From JAWXBK01 sp040878185 (lineage in GTDB: Bacteria > Pseudomonadota > Alphaproteobacteria > Dongiales > Dongiaceae): DNA of 64,000 bases. The notes beneath the pieces are model-generated. The model was not told the DNA's origin. It saw only the letters and a program-made list of their open reading frames with translations, and searched no databases. The position numbers and the translations under genes were made by a program. The stretch spans positions 1 through 64,000 of the forward strand of contig JBBDMS010000015.1 of NCBI GenBank assembly GCA_040878185.1, written 5' to 3'. The stretch's first letter is position 1. Each line of letters opens with the position of its first letter. Below are positions 62,383 through 64,000 of this stretch, piece by piece.

Positions 62383-63210
62383 ATGGCGCGGCGCTGGTGG
62401 CCCATCGCACCCGCCGCCCTGGTGTTCCTCGGGTTTTTCGTTGCGCCGCTCGCCTATTTCCTGATCATCAGCGTCTGGTCGGTCAAGGCGCGCATCATGC
62501 GGCCCGATCTGACCGCGGCAAACTACATCGCGACCTGGGTCGAGTATGGCGATGTGCTGGTCACGACGCTCGCAATCGCCGCCGCGATCGGATTCGTGAC
62601 GACGCTTCTCGCCTTCGGCTTCGCCTATGTGATCCGGTTCAAGGCGGGCCCGCTCGGGCCGCTGCTTCTGTTCGTGACCCTGATCACCCTGTTCGGCGGC
62701 TATCTGGTCAAGATCTATGCCTGGAAGAGCATTCTCGGCATCGACGGCATCCTCAACATGGCGCTGACCGGCATCGGACTGATCGACGAGCCGTCACGTG
62801 CCTTCATCTACAGCACCAATGCCGTCGTCATCACCCTTACCTATTTCCTGCTGCCCTTCGCAGTGCTGCCGATCTACGGGGCGCTGCGCTCGATCGACGA
62901 TGCGACGATGGAGGCGGCACGCGACCTCGGTGCGAAACCGCTCGCGGTCATGCGCGATATCGTCATTCCGCAATGCGAGGGTGGCATCATGGTCGCCTTC
63001 ACGCTGGCCTTTCTGATTTCCGCTGGCGATTACGTCACGCCGCGCTTCGTCGGCGGTGGCGCCTCGATGATGGGCCATTTCATCGAAACGCAATTCTCGC
63101 TCGGCTTCGACTGGCCGATGGGCAGCGCGATGTCGTTCACGGTGCTCGCGACTTCGCTGGCGATCGTGATGGCGTTCCGCGCCTTGCTGCGACGGGCGAT
63201 CCGGCCATGA
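62383..63210 (+). CDS. ABC transporter permease, PotB type
   Basis: A 275-residue inner-membrane permease with about six helices, beginning WPIAPAALVFLGFFVAPLAY. FGGYLVKIYAWKSILGIDGI is typical of PotB-like proteins. The coupling loop is EAARDLGAKPLAVMRDIVIP, and TPRFVGGGASMMGHFIE follows. Its stop overlaps the next permease start by 4 bp. It lies 49 bp after the binding-protein gene with no obvious hairpin between them, unlike the other three importers in the window. Confidence 0.92.
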   Translation: MARRWWPIAPAALVFLGFFVAPLAYFLIISVWSVKARIMRPDLTAANYIATWVEYGDVLVTTLAIAAAIGFVTTLLAFGFAYVIRFKAGPLGPLLLFVTLITLFGGYLVKIYAWKSILGIDGILNMALTGIGLIDEPSRAFIYSTNAVVITLTYFLLPFAVLPIYGALRSIDDATMEAARDLGAKPLAVMRDIVIPQCEGGIMVAFTLAFLISAGDYVTPRFVGGGASMMGHFIETQFSLGFDWPMGSAMSFTVLATSLAIVMAFRALLRRAIRP

Positions 63211-63992
63211 GGGCGAGGCATGTGACGGATCAGCTCTGGCGCGGTTTCGGGCTCCTGGTCGTGCTGTTCATGCTGGCCCCCCTCTTCCTCGTGGTGCTGT
63301 TCAGCTTCAACGAATCGGCGCTGACCAGCTTGCCGCTGACCGGGCTCACCCTCCATTGGTACGAGAAGCTGTTCGCCTACAACTCGTTCTGGCCCGCGCT
63401 CAAGAACAGCCTGATCGTCGGTTTCACGGTCGCCGCCTGCTCGGTCGTGATTGGCACGCTGGCGGCGCTTGCCCTTTCGACCATGCCGCCGCGCCGCGCC
63501 GGCCGGATCATCAATGCGCTGAGCCTGCCGGTCATGTTGCCCGCGCTCATCATCGGCATCTCGCTGATCTGCTATTTCGTGCGGTTTCTCGATATCCGCC
63601 TCAGTTTGCTGACGGTGATCCTCGGCCATCTGGTGATCGCCCAGCCCTTCGTCCTGCTGATCGTCTATGCCCGCATGGCGACCTTCGACCATGCCGTGGT
63701 CGAGAGCGCGCGCGATCTCGGCGCCTCGACCTGGACCGCCTTCCGGACCATCACGTTGCCGATCATCCAGCCGACCATCGTGGGCGCGGCCCTGATCGCG
63801 CTTTCCTTGTCGCTCGATGACTTCGTGATAACCTTCTTCACGATCGGCGGCGGCAACACATTGCCGACACTGGTCTGGGGCCTCGTGCGCACATCGCTCG
63901 ACCCTACCATCAACGCGATCGCGACCTTGCTCATCGCGCTCAGCATCGGGTCGACGATCGTCGCCCTGCAGCTGAGCCGTTACCGGGGCTGA
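63207..63992 (+). CDS. ABC transporter permease, PotC type
   Basis: A 261-residue inner-membrane permease. The first helix is GLLVVLFMLAPLFLVVLFSF, followed by the family segment LTGLTLHWYEKLF. The coupling loop is ESARDLGASTWTAFRTITLP, then LSLDDFVITFFTIGGG, the PotC hallmark. The true start is the ATG at 63207 overlapping the PotB-type stop; the long frame upstream is a shadow. An ATG at 63996, at the very end of the window, may begin the missing ATPase gene. Confidence 0.92.
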   Translation: MRARHVTDQLWRGFGLLVVLFMLAPLFLVVLFSFNESALTSLPLTGLTLHWYEKLFAYNSFWPALKNSLIVGFTVAACSVVIGTLAALALSTMPPRRAGRIINALSLPVMLPALIIGISLICYFVRFLDIRLSLLTVILGHLVIAQPFVLLIVYARMATFDHAVVESARDLGASTWTAFRTITLPIIQPTIVGAALIALSLSLDDFVITFFTIGGGNTLPTLVWGLVRTSLDPTINAIATLLIALSIGSTIVALQLSRYRG

Positions 63993-64000
63993 TCCATGGG

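Overview
The window is GC-rich chromosomal DNA with tightly packed operons, many start/stop overlaps of the ATGA or TGATG type, and very long antisense shadow reading frames. Gene content points to an alphaproteobacterium: a glpDR-glpVSTPQU glycerol ABC locus, an L-carnitine dehydrogenase fused to a thioesterase, a MNIO/DUF2063/DUF2282 bufferin-type locus, and REP-like palindromes of types common in that class. There is no rRNA gene, so the class is an inference. One tRNA is present, tRNA-Ser(GCU). No CRISPR array, integrase or intact insertion sequence was seen.

Layout. 1-1.6 kb: sulfate activation (cysD, 5' part of cysN) and a cupin. 1.9-7.2 kb: a bufferin-type RiPP region on the + strand. 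It holds a MNIO enzyme with a DUF2063 partner but no precursor, then a secreted HExxH metallopeptidase, then a precursor-MNIO-DUF2063 operon. The tail of that operon appears cut by an AT-rich island (7.2-7.8 kb) carrying one unknown gene. 7.8-13.4 kb: aldehyde dehydrogenase, creatininase, hydroxypyruvate isomerase plus tartronate-semialdehyde reductase, and an agmatinase-family ureohydrolase, with REP-like repeats between. 13.5-18.2 kb: a LysR regulator, an SsuA/B/C-type ABC importer and an SDR. 18.2-20.4 kb: CorA and a membrane desaturase.

20.5-33.8 kb is a long minus-strand block for quaternary-ammonium compounds. A Pot-type ABC importer comes first, then two acyl-CoA dehydrogenases, a CaiD-like hydratase and an SDR. 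The carnitine set follows: BKACE, carnitine dehydrogenase-thioesterase fusion, acyl-CoA dehydrogenase, CaiD and a stand-alone thioesterase. Together these can be read as uptake and conversion of gamma-butyrobetaine, crotonobetaine or carnitine to glycine betaine, but no CoA ligase or CoA transferase is in the window.

33.9-38.8 kb: an orphan molybdenum-hydroxylase large subunit, a second divergent ureohydrolase and a xanthine/uracil-type permease. 38.9-44.8 kb: an MFS transporter and an RND efflux pump with its adaptor. 45.1-47.9 kb: pabB-pabA-pabC for p-aminobenzoate. 48.1-49.8 kb: an AT-rich XRE-type gene and a membrane protein, followed by the tRNA-Ser. 50.3-58.9 kb: a complete glycerol module (glpD, glpR, glpV, glpS, glpT, glpP, glpQ, glpU) with two candidate GlpR operators. 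59-64 kb: an enolase-superfamily enzyme, an SDR and a second Pot-type importer whose ATPase probably lies beyond the window end.
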